In this document: piece after piece, positions 8,878-17,796 of the stretch
Layout of the letters: every line of letters begins with the position of its first letter
How positions within the stretch are numbered: position 1 is the stretch's first letter
DNA from: Salaquimonas sp.
GTDB lineage: Bacteria > Pseudomonadota > Alphaproteobacteria > Rhizobiales > Rhizobiaceae
NCBI GenBank assembly: GCA_028289365.1
Contig: JANQQM010000069.1
Span: forward strand, 1 to 36,701
Direction: 5' to 3'
Length of the DNA stretch: 36,701 nucleotides
Position numbers and translations under genes: made by a program
Notes under the pieces: model-generated
Database searches by the model: none
The model's input: only the letters and a program-made list of their open reading frames with translations
What the model was told of the DNA's origin: nothing

Positions 8878-8905
8878 TTGAACTCCAGGTTTTGGCTGTT
8901 AGCAT
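8878..8905 (+). promoter_or_regulatory. Candidate sigma-70-type promoter for adhC
   Basis: TTGAAC (8878-8883) and TAGCAT (8900-8905), with a 16-base spacer, match the -35 and -10 consensus at four of six positions each. Transcription would start near 8912, giving a short leader before ATG 8938. The -10 lies in the loop of the adjacent palindrome. The match is only fair. Confidence 0.3.
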
Positions 8906-8913
8906 AGCCAAAA
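8890..8913. promoter_or_regulatory. Palindrome upstream of adhC (possible operator)
   Basis: TTTTGGCT (8890-8897) and AGCCAAAA (8906-8913) form a perfect 8 bp inverted repeat around GTTAGCAT. It ends 24 bases before the adhC start and covers the candidate -10 element, so a repressor bound here could block transcription. It could also form an mRNA hairpin just upstream of the GGAGA ribosome site. Confidence 0.45.
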
Positions 8914-8937
8914 TTCAGAATTGCCGGAGACTATTCC

Positions 8938-10065
8938 ATGAAAACACGCGCTGCAGTGGCTTTCGAAGCGGGTAAACCGCTCGAGATTTGCGAGGTCGAT
9001 CTTGAAGGTCCGAAAGAAGGGGAAGTGCTTGTTGAGGTAAAAGCAACCGGGATCTGCCATACGGATGAATTCACGCTTTCAGGCGCCGACCCGGAAGGCG
9101 CGTTCCCTGCAATTCTCGGGCATGAGGGTGCCGGTGTTGTCGTTGATGTCGGACCGGGTGTGTCTACTCTGGCCAAAGGCGACCATGTCATCCCGCTATA
9201 CACGCCCGAATGCCGCCAGTGTCCTTCCTGCCTGTCGCGAAAGACCAATCTTTGCACCGCGATCCGGGCGACGCAGGGCCAGGGCGTAATGCCGGACGGC
9301 ACATCGCGGTTTTCAATCGATGGCAAACCAATTTTGCACTACATGGGATGTTCGACGTTCTCTAACTTTACCGTATTGCCGGAGATAGCGCTTGCCAAAG
9401 TCCATTCTGATGCTCCGTTTGACAAGATTTGCTATATCGGCTGCGGCGTTACCACCGGAATTGGTGCTGTAATCAACACAGCACAGGTAGAGCAGGGCGC
9501 AACTGCCGCCGTATTCGGGCTGGGTGGTATCGGATTGAATGTCATTCAGGGTTTGCGGATGGCTGGTGCCGACATGATTATCGGCGTCGACATCAATAAT
9601 GAGAAGAAAGAGTGGGGCGAACGCTTCGGCATGACGCACTTCGTCAATCCCAATGAGGTTGGCGATGATGTCGTTCAGCATATTGTGGAAATGACCAAGC
9701 GCGGTGCGGATACAATCGGCGGAGCGGACTATACTTTTGACTGCACAGGCAACGTCACGGTTATGCGCAATGCGCTGGAATGTGCGCATCGGGGTTGGGG
9801 ACAGTCGATCATTATCGGCGTGGCTCCGGCAGGGGCAGAAATTGCTACAAGGCCGTTCCAACTGGTGACCGGCCGTGTCTGGAAAGGTACGGCTTTTGGG
9901 GGAGCTCGCGGGCGTACCGATGTACCGAAGATTGTTGATTGGTATATGGACGGCAAAATCGAAATCGATCCGATGATCACGCACACCTTGAGCCTGGACG
10001 AAATCAATACCGGGTTTGATCTGATGCATGCCGGAAAGAGCATTCGCTCGGTTGTGGTATTTTGA
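8938..10065 (+). CDS. adhC: S-(hydroxymethyl)glutathione dehydrogenase / class III alcohol dehydrogenase
   Basis: Cytosolic zinc alcohol dehydrogenase that oxidises S-hydroxymethylglutathione (formaldehyde plus glutathione) with NAD+ and usually also reduces S-nitrosoglutathione. It has 375 residues, the standard class III length. Catalytic zinc ligands C40 (TGICHTDEF) and H62 (GHEGAG) are present, with a third cysteine in [11 protein letters not shown]. The structural zinc site is C92, C95, C98, C106. The Rossmann loop is [22 protein letters not shown]-type residues after the last structural cysteine are typical of the class. GGAGA lies 7 bases before the ATG. No S-formylglutathione hydrolase gene is adjacent, so the second detoxification enzyme is encoded elsewhere. 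Confidence 0.95.
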   Translation: MKTRAAVAFEAGKPLEICEVDLEGPKEGEVLVEVKATGICHTDEFTLSGADPEGAFPAILGHEGAGVVVDVGPGVSTLAKGDHVIPLYTPECRQCPSCLSRKTNLCTAIRATQGQGVMPDGTSRFSIDGKPILHYMGCSTFSNFTVLPEIALAKVHSDAPFDKICYIGCGVTTGIGAVINTAQVEQGATAAVFGLGGIGLNVIQGLRMAGADMIIGVDINNEKKEWGERFGMTHFVNPNEVGDDVVQHIVEMTKRGADTIGGADYTFDCTGNVTVMRNALECAHRGWGQSIIIGVAPAGAEIATRPFQLVTGRVWKGTAFGGARGRTDVPKIVDWYMDGKIEIDPMITHTLSLDEINTGFDLMHAGKSIRSVVVF

Positions 10066-10152
10066 TGATCGATAGGGCCTGAAGGCCACCTGAAACAGAC
10101 ATGCAAATTTTAATGCTAATGAAAGGGTGCCGAAGCGGCAGCTCATACTATT

Positions 10153-10530
10153 ATGTTTGAAAATGAAACCACGGATAATGACACACTTGGTGGCCGTATT
10201 TGGCGAGCAAGAGAGGCTGCGAATTTCAGTGAAGCGGCATTTGCCAGATCATTGGGCGTGAAGCGGGAAACGTTAGCCGCATGGGAGAATGACCGCTCCG
10301 AGCCGCGCGCCAATCGTCTGGTAACCATGGCTGGCCTGTTGGGCGTAAGTGCCGGCTGGCTGTTACACGGAATTGGCGAAGCGCCGCTGGATGAGACAAT
10401 TTCGAGCGAATTGGATATTCTGCGGGCACAGTTGGCACGTATCAAGGAATTTCGTGATCAGACCAGTGTGGCCATCGCCAATATGGAAAAGGCTATTGAT
10501 CGACTTGCAAAGAATGTAAGGGATGATTGA
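10153..10530 (+). CDS. XRE-family helix-turn-helix regulator with C-terminal coiled coil
   Basis: A 125-residue DNA-binding protein. Residues about 15-70 form a Cro/CI-type HTH (RIWRAREAANFSEAAFARSL, then GVKRETLAAWENDRSEPR and the GVSAGWLLHG end seen in phage-repressor-like domains). Residues about 80-122 are helical with a hydrophobic heptad-like pattern, probably for dimerisation. No peptidase or cupin domain is attached. It starts 87 bases after adhC on the same strand and may be read from the same transcript. A small hairpin TGCCG-AAG-CGGCA lies just before the start, and no clear Shine-Dalgarno is seen. Target genes are unknown. Confidence 0.85.
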   Translation: MFENETTDNDTLGGRIWRAREAANFSEAAFARSLGVKRETLAAWENDRSEPRANRLVTMAGLLGVSAGWLLHGIGEAPLDETISSELDILRAQLARIKEFRDQTSVAIANMEKAIDRLAKNVRDD

Positions 10531-10672
10531 ACCGCGCGCCTGGTCTTGAATCTCGGTCACGGCATGCTGAATTAATTCAAAACATGATCAGGTTTACTGA
10601 TGGCCAATTTGCCTGATATCAATTGTCAGATTGGTGCCAGTCGTAATTTTCGCAATTGAGGAAACATTTTCC

Positions 10673-12457
10673 GTGACAGAAAAGAAACCACGCACTCGAA
10701 GAAAGCCTGCCTCAGCCAGCAGTAAGACCGCTACATCCAGAACCAAATCCACTACAGCCAGGAGCAAGTCTTCCACAGCCAAGAGTAAACCCGTCAAGCC
10801 GTGGCTCAAATCCTATCCTCCCGGCGTACCGGCGGAAATAGGAGAGATCGAGGACAAGTCGATCAGTGAGTTGCTGGAGAACGCTTGCGAAAAGTTCGGT
10901 TCGCTTCCGGCCTATAGCTGCATGGGGAAATCGCTTAGCTATGGAGAGGTAAAGGCGCTTTCTGACGCGGTCGTGGCGTGGTTGCAGGCCAAAGGAATAG
11001 AAAAGGGCGATCGCGTTGCGATCATGATGCCGAACATATTGCAGTTCCCGCCGGTGATGATGGGCATATTGCGGGCCGGTTGCGTGGTGGTCAATGTCAA
11101 TCCGCTCTACACGCCGAGGGAGCTTGAGCATCAGCTGACCGATAGCGGCGCCAAGGCAATTTTCATTCTCGAGAACTTCGCGACAACGTTGGAGAAAGTA
11201 GTCGACAAATCGCCGATTGAGCACGTCGTGGTGGCATCGATGGGTGATCTGTTAGGGACCTTCAAGGGAACGCTGGTCAACTTCGTGGTTCGAAGAGTTA
11301 AGAAGATGGTGCCGGACTATTCGCTTCCGGATCATGTGCAATTTAATGACATGATCGATGAAGCGAAGGGAAAGAGCCCACAAAAGGTCGAGATTTCCCA
11401 TGATGACAATGCGTTTCTGCAATATACCGGCGGGACCACTGGCGTGTCCAAGGGGGCTACGCTCACACATGGCAATATCCTGGCCAATGTCGCCCAAAAC
11501 GGGTTGTGGCTGGATGTCGTGTTCCGCGATCAGAAACTGCCGGATCAGGTAGTTTATGTTTGCGCGTTGCCGCTCTATCACATCTTCGCATTGACCGTGA
11601 ATGCGGTAATCGGAATGTCGCAGGGCGCCCATAATATTTTGATTCCGAATCCCCGTGATTTGCCAGGATTTGTAAAGACCCTGTCGGGGTATGAGTTTCA
11701 TATTTTTCCGGGACTCAACACCTTGTTCAATGGGCTGTTGAACAATGAAGATTTCGTCCGGCTGAACTTCAAGCCGCTAATGCTGACCCTGGGTGGGGGA
11801 ATGGCTGTCCAGGCACCTGTCGCTGAGCGATGGAAGAAATTGACCGGCTGTGTCATCCATGAGGGATACGGTCTGTCCGAAACTTCGCCGGTCGTCACAA
11901 CCAATCGATTTGACGAGACCGAATTTACCGGAACGATCGGGCTGCCAATTCCTTCGACCGATGTCACCATACGCGATGATGACGGCAAGGATCTGCCCTT
12001 GGGTTCAGTGGGGGAGATTTGCATTCGTGGTCCGCAGGTCATGAAGGGTTATTGGAATCGGCCCGAAGAAACGGCGAATGCTATATCAAAGGACGGGTTT
12101 TTCCGTTCCGGCGATATCGGCCTGATGGATGAGAAGGGATATGTCAAAATTGTTGATAGGAAAAAGGACATGATCCTTGTTTCGGGCTTCAATGTTTATC
12201 CCAATGAGATCGAGGAACTGGCTGTCTCAAATGACAGCATTGTCGAGGCTGCTGCAATTGGCGTCCCTGATCCGAAGACCGGTGAAGCGGTCAAGCTTTT
12301 TGTCGTGCGCAAGGACCCGTCCCTGACCGAGGAAGCAGTAAAGGAATGGTGCGCGACCGGACTTACCAATTACAAGCGGCCCACCATTATCGAATTTCGC
12401 GAGGAACTTCCGAAAACCAATGTCGGAAAGATTCTTCGCCGCGAATTGCGTGAATAA
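10673..12457 (+). CDS. fadD: Long-chain fatty-acid--CoA ligase with basic repetitive N-terminal tail
   Basis: Acyl-CoA synthetase of the ANL adenylate-forming superfamily, which activates fatty acids with ATP and CoA for beta-oxidation; probably membrane-associated. The P-loop motif YTGGTTGVSKGA is near residue 251; YGLSETSPVV, the RSGDIGLMDEKGYVKIVDRK hinge region and a C-terminal PKTNVGKILRRELRE with the catalytic lysine are all present. The start is taken as GTG 10673 because GAGGAA ends 9 bases upstream (594 residues). A TTG at 10631 in the same frame has no such site. Residues 4-43 are an unusual Lys/Arg/Ser/Thr/Ala-rich low-complexity leader, absent from ordinary FadD, after which the usual sequence begins (PWLKSYPPGVP). 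Confidence 0.92.
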   Translation: MTEKKPRTRRKPASASSKTATSRTKSTTARSKSSTAKSKPVKPWLKSYPPGVPAEIGEIEDKSISELLENACEKFGSLPAYSCMGKSLSYGEVKALSDAVVAWLQAKGIEKGDRVAIMMPNILQFPPVMMGILRAGCVVVNVNPLYTPRELEHQLTDSGAKAIFILENFATTLEKVVDKSPIEHVVVASMGDLLGTFKGTLVNFVVRRVKKMVPDYSLPDHVQFNDMIDEAKGKSPQKVEISHDDNAFLQYTGGTTGVSKGATLTHGNILANVAQNGLWLDVVFRDQKLPDQVVYVCALPLYHIFALTVNAVIGMSQGAHNILIPNPRDLPGFVKTLSGYEFHIFPGLNTLFNGLLNNEDFVRLNFKPLMLTLGGGMAVQAPVAERWKKLTGCVIHEGYGLSETSPVVTTNRFDETEFTGTIGLPIPSTDVTIRDDDGKDLPLGSVGEICIRGPQVMKGYWNRPEETANAISKDGFFRSGDIGLMDEKGYVKIVDRKKDMILVSGFNVYPNEIEELAVSNDSIVEAAAIGVPDPKTGEAVKLFVVRKDPSLTEEAVKEWCATGLTNYKRPTIIEFREELPKTNVGKILRRELRE

Positions 12458-12483
12458 AGCTGTAATAACCAGACTCATGAATG

Positions 12484-12514
12484 AAAACGGCGGAAGCAAA
12501 TCTTTCGCCGTTTT
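12484..12514. terminator. Bidirectional intrinsic terminator between fadD and iorAB
   Basis: AAAACGGCGGAAG (12484-12496) pairs with CTTTCGCCGTTTT (12502-12514) around a CAAAT loop: 13 pairs with one G-U. It is followed by a T run on the plus strand and flanked by an A run that gives a U run on the minus strand. It directly abuts the stop codon of the minus-strand oxidoreductase gene and follows fadD by 26 bases, so it can end both convergent transcripts. Confidence 0.9.
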
Positions 12515-15500
12515 TTATTTGGTGGTTTCGAGTTTCCTGTTGCCTGTCTTTTTGGTTTCCCTGGGCGGATTGCGGAATTGCTCGAGGAGGCGGGTTCTCG
12601 CTGCCGCTGCCTTTGTGACGGATGCTTCCTTGACCGGTCCAAATCCGCGGATTTCACCCGGCAGGCCAGCCAATGAAATTGCGAAGCGAAGATTTTTCTT
12701 GGTCAATTCAGGAAGTATGTCGGCGATCATCTGCTCATATTCTGAGATCAACGCTCTTTCGGTCTTGCGCTCCGCGGTACGGCCAAAAGGATCAAATACC
12801 GTACCACGGAGCCATTTCAACCTCGCCAGCAATTTGAAAGCCCGGAACATCCATGGTCCGTATTCTTTCTTTCTGGGTCGGCCATTCGGTAGAATCTCGC
12901 CCTGGAATATCGGTGGCGCCAAGTGGAATTTGAGCTTGTAGTCACCTTCAAAGGTCTCTCCCAAACGCTTTTCGAAGTCTCCGTTGGTGAACAAGCGGGC
13001 GACCTCGTACTCGTCCTTGTAGGCAAGCAGTTTGAAATAGTTGCGGGCGACGGTTTTGGTCAGCTCACCCGTACCTTCGATTGCAGCCTCCGCGTCTTTG
13101 ACGCTGGCAACCAGTTCGCGATAGCGGTCCGCATATTTCTTATCCTGGTACCCAGTCAGGAACTCGGCGCGCGTCTCAACAATCTGGTCTAGATCGGGCT
13201 GGCTGTCAGGTGCCGACTGGAGAGATGACAGGATTGTCTTTGCCTGCTTCGGGTCGACGGCAAACGTCCTGCCCCAACGGAATGCCCGTTTGTTTGCATC
13301 GACCGCCACGCCGTTGAGTTCAATCGCCGTCAGGAGCGATTCAGCGCTGACGGGAAGCATGCCCGACTGGCTGGCAAAACCCAGCAGCATGATGTTGGTC
13401 GCGATTGAATCGCCGCAAACAGCCTCGGCCAGTTTTGTGAAGTCGAGTTTCACCGGCCTCGGCGCCACATATTTTGATATGGCTTCGACGACCTGTTTCT
13501 CCCGGAAATCGAAATCCCGATCGAAAACAAAATTCGAAACAGGTGACAGGTGGGTGTTTAGTACCGCGGTCGTTCTATCCTTGTCATAAAGAGCGATCGA
13601 TGTGTTGGCCGCGGCCACGACAGTGTCAGCCGCCAGCAGTACATCCGCCTCACCGGTCACAATCTGCGGGGATGCCACCAGATCGGGTGTTCTGGACAGG
13701 CGCACATGGGAGAGAACCGCGCCGCCTTTTTGTGCCAGACCGGAAAAGTCCTGGATCATGGCGGCCTTGCCTTCAATATGCGCAGCCATTCCGATGATTG
13801 CCCCGATCGTCAGAACGCCGGTGCCGCCAACGCCGGTAATGGCGATATTGTATACGTCGTCTATCCCCACCGTTTCCGGTTCGGGCAAATCAACAGAACC
13901 CATCTCGGGAAGTGCGTGTTTTTTCAGCGCGCCGCCTTCGATGGTGACGAAAGACGGACAGAAACCATTTATACAGGAGAAATCCTTGTTGCAGGAGGAT
14001 TGGTTGATCTGCCGTTTGCGGCCGAATTCGGTTTCCAGTGGTTCGATCGATATGCAATTCGACTGAACGGAGCAATCTCCGCAACCTTCACAGACCAGCG
14101 GATTGATAAAGGCCCGCTTGGCCGGGTCAACCATCTGGCCACGTTTGCGGCGGCGGCGCTTTTCAGATGCGCAAGTCTGATCGTAGATTATCGCTGTACA
14201 TCCGGGCACTTTCTTGAGATGGGATTGAACCTCGTCCAGGTATTCCCGTGATTTGATCTTTACCCCAGGGGCCAGATCGGATGGTGAATATTTGTCAGGC
14301 TCATCGGAGACAAGCCAGATTTCGCCAACCCCTTCGTTATAGAGCTGATGCGAAAGGGCAGGCACGGTCAGTGTGCCATCAACCTGCTGTCCGCCGGTCA
14401 TCGCAACAGCATCATTGTAGAGAATCTTGTAAGTAATGTTGACGCCGGAGGCGACCGCCTGGCGGATCGCCAGCAGGCCGGAATGGAAGTAGGTGCCGTC
14501 TCCCAGATTGGCGAAGATATGGTCTTCCTCGGTAAACGGTGCCGTGCCCACCCAGGGCACGCCTTCGCCGCCCATATGGGTATAGGTTTCCGTGCTGCGA
14601 TCCATCCAGACTGCCATGAAATGACATCCGATGCCGGCGGTCGCCCGGCTACCGTCGGGAACCTTGGTCGACGTGTTGTGCGGACATCCGGAGCAAAAAT
14701 GCGGAATGCGGGACACCGGCGCCTTGTGGCTGACCTTCCTGTCGTATCGGGCCTGATAGTATGCCAGCATCTTCTCGGTGCGAGCGCGCAGCTCCTCCGG
14801 CAGATCAAATGTCAGGAGCCGAGTTGCAATTGCACGTAGTGCCACGCCGGTTGTTATCTCCTCATGCAGCGAAAGAATGCGGCGATCCTTGTGATCGAAT
14901 TTTCCTACAATTCGCGGACGAACATCGGCACGCCAGTTGAACAATTGCTGCTTGATCTGATGCTCGATGACCTCCCGCCGCTCCTCAATGACGAGGACTT
15001 CTTCCAGTCCTTCTGAAAAGTGACGAACGCCTTCGGGCTCCAGCGGCCAGGGCATGCGAACCTTGAAAAGGCGCAGGCCGATTGCATCGGCGATCTTTTC
15101 GTCAATGCCCATATGGCGAAGTGCTTCGCGCACATTCTCATATGCCTTGCCGGACGCAATAATGCCGAAGCGCGGTTTGCTGGAATCAATCACAAGCTGG
15201 TCAACGCCATTGGCCCGCGCGAACGCAATTGCGGCATAGGCCTTGTATTCCTGAAGCCGTTCATCCTGGACAAAACGATCATCCGGCCAGCGAATGTTCA
15301 GGCCGTCGGGCGGCAGTTCGAAATCCTGCGGAATGACATATTGCTTGTGTTCATTCTTGAGATCGACAACCGAGGTGGTCTCCACCGTATCGGCAATGAC
15401 CTTATAGGCGGTCCACAAGCCCGAATATCGGCTCATGGCGATGCCGAACAGGCCAAGTTCTACAAATTCGTGCACGCTGGAGGGGAACAGCATTGGCATG

Positions 15501-16027
15501 ATTGCCGCCATGAAGGCATGATCGGACTGATGAGCGACCGTCGAGGATTTAGCCAAATGGTCGTCGCCGGCCAAGGCAAGGACGCCGCCATGTTTTGCGG
15601 TTCCCGCCGAATTGCCATGCTTGAAGGCATCGCCACAACGATCAACGCCTGGCCCCTTGCCGTACCAGATGCCGACGACCCCATCCTTGGTATATCCAGG
15701 CGACATCTGGACTTGCTGCGATCCCCAAACTGCTGTCGCAGCAAGCTCTTCATTGACGCCCGGTTTGAATACTATATCCAGCGGATCGAGGTGGCGCCTT
15801 GCCTGTTGAAGCGCAAAATCATAGCCGCCAAGCGGTGAGCCGCGATAACCGGAAATATATGCGCCGGTATTCAGACCAGCCTCTCGGTCACGCCGCATCT
15901 GAACGATCGGCAGGCGAACCAGAGCTTGGGTACCGTTCATGAAAACCTGCCCCTCGACAGCGGTGTATTTATCATCGAGGGAAATTTTATCTCTTAGTAT
16001 TTTGGCAGCAGGCTTTGTTTCATTCAT
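12515..16027 (-). CDS. Indolepyruvate ferredoxin oxidoreductase, fused alpha/beta (gamma) form
   Basis: Large thiamine-diphosphate and iron-sulfur enzyme that oxidatively decarboxylates aryl-pyruvates from aromatic amino acids to aryl-acetyl-CoA with ferredoxin. It has 1170 residues. The order is an N-terminal pyruvate-binding region, the CSGCPHNTST cysteines (near 445), the thiamine motif GDGTYFHSG to NDAVAMTGGQ (near 509-545), a cysteine cluster CEGCGDCSVQSNC with CNKDFSCINGFC (near 640-680), and the gamma domain ITGVGGTGVLTIG (near 734). Archaea encode this as separate IorA and IorB; fusion is normal for proteobacteria. ATG 16027 is chosen because TCGGAGA sits 7 bases upstream; the longer reading from 16072 has no such site. 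An Lrp/AsnC gene lies directly upstream on the same strand, suggesting amino-acid-responsive control. Confidence 0.93.
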   Translation of the reverse strand: MNETKPAAKILRDKISLDDKYTAVEGQVFMNGTQALVRLPIVQMRRDREAGLNTGAYISGYRGSPLGGYDFALQQARRHLDPLDIVFKPGVNEELAATAVWGSQQVQMSPGYTKDGVVGIWYGKGPGVDRCGDAFKHGNSAGTAKHGGVLALAGDDHLAKSSTVAHQSDHAFMAAIMPMLFPSSVHEFVELGLFGIAMSRYSGLWTAYKVIADTVETTSVVDLKNEHKQYVIPQDFELPPDGLNIRWPDDRFVQDERLQEYKAYAAIAFARANGVDQLVIDSSKPRFGIIASGKAYENVREALRHMGIDEKIADAIGLRLFKVRMPWPLEPEGVRHFSEGLEEVLVIEERREVIEHQIKQQLFNWRADVRPRIVGKFDHKDRRILSLHEEITTGVALRAIATRLLTFDLPEELRARTEKMLAYYQARYDRKVSHKAPVSRIPHFCSGCPHNTSTKVPDGSRATAGIGCHFMAVWMDRSTETYTHMGGEGVPWVGTAPFTEEDHIFANLGDGTYFHSGLLAIRQAVASGVNITYKILYNDAVAMTGGQQVDGTLTVPALSHQLYNEGVGEIWLVSDEPDKYSPSDLAPGVKIKSREYLDEVQSHLKKVPGCTAIIYDQTCASEKRRRRKRGQMVDPAKRAFINPLVCEGCGDCSVQSNCISIEPLETEFGRKRQINQSSCNKDFSCINGFCPSFVTIEGGALKKHALPEMGSVDLPEPETVGIDDVYNIAITGVGGTGVLTIGAIIGMAAHIEGKAAMIQDFSGLAQKGGAVLSHVRLSRTPDLVASPQIVTGEADVLLAADTVVAAANTSIALYDKDRTTAVLNTHLSPVSNFVFDRDFDFREKQVVEAISKYVAPRPVKLDFTKLAEAVCGDSIATNIMLLGFASQSGMLPVSAESLLTAIELNGVAVDANKRAFRWGRTFAVDPKQAKTILSSLQSAPDSQPDLDQIVETRAEFLTGYQDKKYADRYRELVASVKDAEAAIEGTGELTKTVARNYFKLLAYKDEYEVARLFTNGDFEKRLGETFEGDYKLKFHLAPPIFQGEILPNGRPRKKEYGPWMFRAFKLLARLKWLRGTVFDPFGRTAERKTERALISEYEQMIADILPELTKKNLRFAISLAGLPGEIRGFGPVKEASVTKAAAARTRLLEQFRNPPRETKKTGNRKLETTK

Positions 16028-16157
16028 CGAAGCATCTCCGAGCGCACCCGTCCGACCTTTATTATGGCGCAACCGGTGGAAACTGAAAGTTTTATTATCG
16101 GTTGCTCACTTCAATTTCATGGGATGTGAATGCAATTTCTCATAGATATATAGGATG

Positions 16158-16189
16158 AAAATTTCTTTCTTTTAGAGGAAAGAAATTTT
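16158..16189. promoter_or_regulatory. AT-rich perfect inverted repeat between the Lrp gene and the oxidoreductase gene
   Basis: AAAATTTCTTTC (16158-16169) and GAAAGAAATTTT (16178-16189) are exact reverse complements around an 8-base loop. The element lies 21 bases past the Lrp stop codon and about 130 bases before the oxidoreductase start. The AT-rich palindrome resembles Lrp-type operators. It could also act as a weak terminator, since the arms end in T runs on both strands, though only 3 of 12 pairs are G-C. Confidence 0.5.
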
Positions 16190-16210
16190 TGTTGCACTGC
16201 AGCAAGCGAA

Positions 16211-16678
16211 TCAAATTGGCAACCGGTTGGTATTCTTGATTTCGTTCAAGGCGAAGTGGGAATTGAGTTGACCGACATGCGGCAGTTTAAGGAGTTGTTG
16301 TTTCACGGTTTTTTCGTAGTCCCTTACTGAAGCCACAACAACCCGGAGAAGATAGTCGAAATCGCCGCTCATGGTGTAGCACTGCAGAATTTCTGGCACA
16401 TTCCGGGCCGCTGCTTCGAATTCCTCCAGGACTGAAGCAGAATGCTGAGCCAGACGGACAAAAACGAAAATTGAAACATCCAGTCCGATTTTTTCGCCAT
16501 CCAGGATGAGCATTTTTCCGCGGATAATTCCGGCATCATGCAGTTTTCGGATCCTCCGCCAGGTCGGTGTGTGGGAAAGGCCGACAGCCTCGCCAATGCT
16601 GGATATGTTACGCTCGGAATCCTGTTGCAGGATCCGCAATATCTTCAGATCTGTCTCATCTAGTTTTTCTTGTTTCAT
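16211..16678 (-). CDS. Lrp/AsnC family transcriptional regulator
   Basis: A 155-residue feast/famine regulator of normal length. The N-terminal winged HTH spans about residues 6-60 (DETDLKILRILQQDSE, then VGLSHTPTWRRIRKLHDAG). The C-terminal RAM effector domain has the typical VPEILQCYTMSGDFDYLLRV and ends LNSHFALNEIKNT. Such proteins bind an amino acid and form octamers or other ring-shaped oligomers on DNA. It is the gene just upstream of the indolepyruvate oxidoreductase on the same strand (183-base gap), so it most likely controls that enzyme in response to an aromatic or branched amino acid (inference). It is divergent from trhO. Confidence 0.93.
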   Translation of the reverse strand: MKQEKLDETDLKILRILQQDSERNISSIGEAVGLSHTPTWRRIRKLHDAGIIRGKMLILDGEKIGLDVSIFVFVRLAQHSASVLEEFEAAARNVPEILQCYTMSGDFDYLLRVVVASVRDYEKTVKQQLLKLPHVGQLNSHFALNEIKNTNRLPI

Positions 16679-16812
16679 GTTGACCTGGTGCCGGTGGTGC
16701 TAACATTGGACAGGTTTGCATGGACGGTGACCTGCGGCAACAGATGCCAATACAGTATTTGAAATTTGAGGCGACACGGCGTATCTGCTTGTCAGAACCG
16801 CATGGAATGGAA

Positions 16813-17796
16813 ATGGCCGAGATTACCGTATCCGCATTGTACAAGTTCGTTCACCTGCCGGACTATGAAGAAATGCAGCCTCGAATTTACGAGGCCTGCA
16901 AATCCCATGGCGTTCAGGGCACTTTGCTGCTCGCCGCGGAAGGCATCAACGGAACGATAGCCGGCAGCGGAGATGATATTGAAACTGTGCTGGGATATCT
17001 GAAATCCGATCCCAGACTGTGTGATCTCGAGCACAAGGAATCCTATTGCGACGAAAATCCTTTCTACAGGCTGAAAGTCCGTTTGAAGAAGGAAATCGTG
17101 ACGATGGGGGTAGCGGGAATTGATCCAGTCGAGCAGGCGGGCGACTATGTTGATCCTGCGCAGTGGAACGAACTGATCAGCGATCCAGACACGGTGGTCA
17201 TTGACACCCGAAATGACTACGAGACGGCGATTGGCACGTTCAAAGGTGCCATAGATCCCGAAACCGTAAACTTTAGGGATTTCCCGAAATGGTTCCGGGA
17301 AAACAAGGATCGATTTCATAACAAGCCGAAGATTGCGATGTATTGCACCGGCGGCATTCGCTGCGAGAAGGCAACTGCGCTGGTGAAGGCGGAAGGTTTT
17401 GAGGATGTGTTCCACCTCAAGGGTGGCATTCTGAAATATCTGGAGGAAGTGCCAGAAGAAGAGAGCCTCTGGGAAGGGGAGTGTTTTGTCTTCGATAACA
17501 GGGTTTCTGTCGGTCACGGGCTGACACCGGGTCCTTATGATCTTTGCCATGCCTGCCGAATGCCGATCAGCGCCGAGGACAAGGCATCATCGCTTTATGT
17601 TGCCGGCGTCTCCTGTCCGCATTGTCATGATCGCTCATCTTCAGCGCGCAAGCAGAGATTTGCCGCGCGTCAAAGACAGGTCGAATTGGCAAAACGCAGG
17701 GGTGACGTTCACATAGGCGCGGATTATGAGGCGGCACGTGAGCGCAAACGCCAGGCGCGTGCTGAGCAAATCGAGCGTAGCAAACAGGTGCGCTAA
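16813..17796 (+). CDS. trhO: tRNA uridine(34) hydroxylase, rhodanese-domain protein (YceA/UPF0176)
   Basis: Enzyme that hydroxylates U34 of certain tRNAs to 5-hydroxyuridine, the first step to the wobble modifications mo5U/cmo5U. Reading from ATG 16813 ([13 protein letters not shown], the usual family N-terminus) gives 327 residues. An acylphosphatase-like N-terminal domain ([15 protein letters not shown]) is followed by a rhodanese domain with the active-site loop [12 protein letters not shown] (C178, matching C179 of the Escherichia coli protein). A C-terminal zinc-ribbon-like part has CHACRMP and CPHCHD, and the end is a basic, charged tail. An in-frame ATG at 16807 and one at 16720 are alternative starts; the latter adds an unconserved extension. 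The stop overlaps that of patB (CTAA). Confidence 0.93.
   Translation: MAEITVSALYKFVHLPDYEEMQPRIYEACKSHGVQGTLLLAAEGINGTIAGSGDDIETVLGYLKSDPRLCDLEHKESYCDENPFYRLKVRLKKEIVTMGVAGIDPVEQAGDYVDPAQWNELISDPDTVVIDTRNDYETAIGTFKGAIDPETVNFRDFPKWFRENKDRFHNKPKIAMYCTGGIRCEKATALVKAEGFEDVFHLKGGILKYLEEVPEEESLWEGECFVFDNRVSVGHGLTPGPYDLCHACRMPISAEDKASSLYVAGVSCPHCHDRSSSARKQRFAARQRQVELAKRRGDVHIGADYEAARERKRQARAEQIERSKQVR

Noticed and set aside
9313-10146. Minus-strand frame of 277 codons opposite adhC
   Set aside because: Antisense shadow of a clearly functional dehydrogenase; its composition is unlike a real protein.
10534-10672. Sigma-70 promoter before fadD
   Set aside because: TTGTCA and TAATTT are present but the spacing is about 15 bases; other pairs fit worse, so none is annotated.
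13290-15838. Several plus-strand open frames of 100-270 codons inside the oxidoreductase gene
   Set aside because: They are antisense shadows with no domains and no ribosome sites; the minus-strand gene has all catalytic motifs.
16028-16072. Upstream start for the indolepyruvate oxidoreductase
   Set aside because: No ribosome site there, whereas GGAGA is properly placed before ATG 16027.
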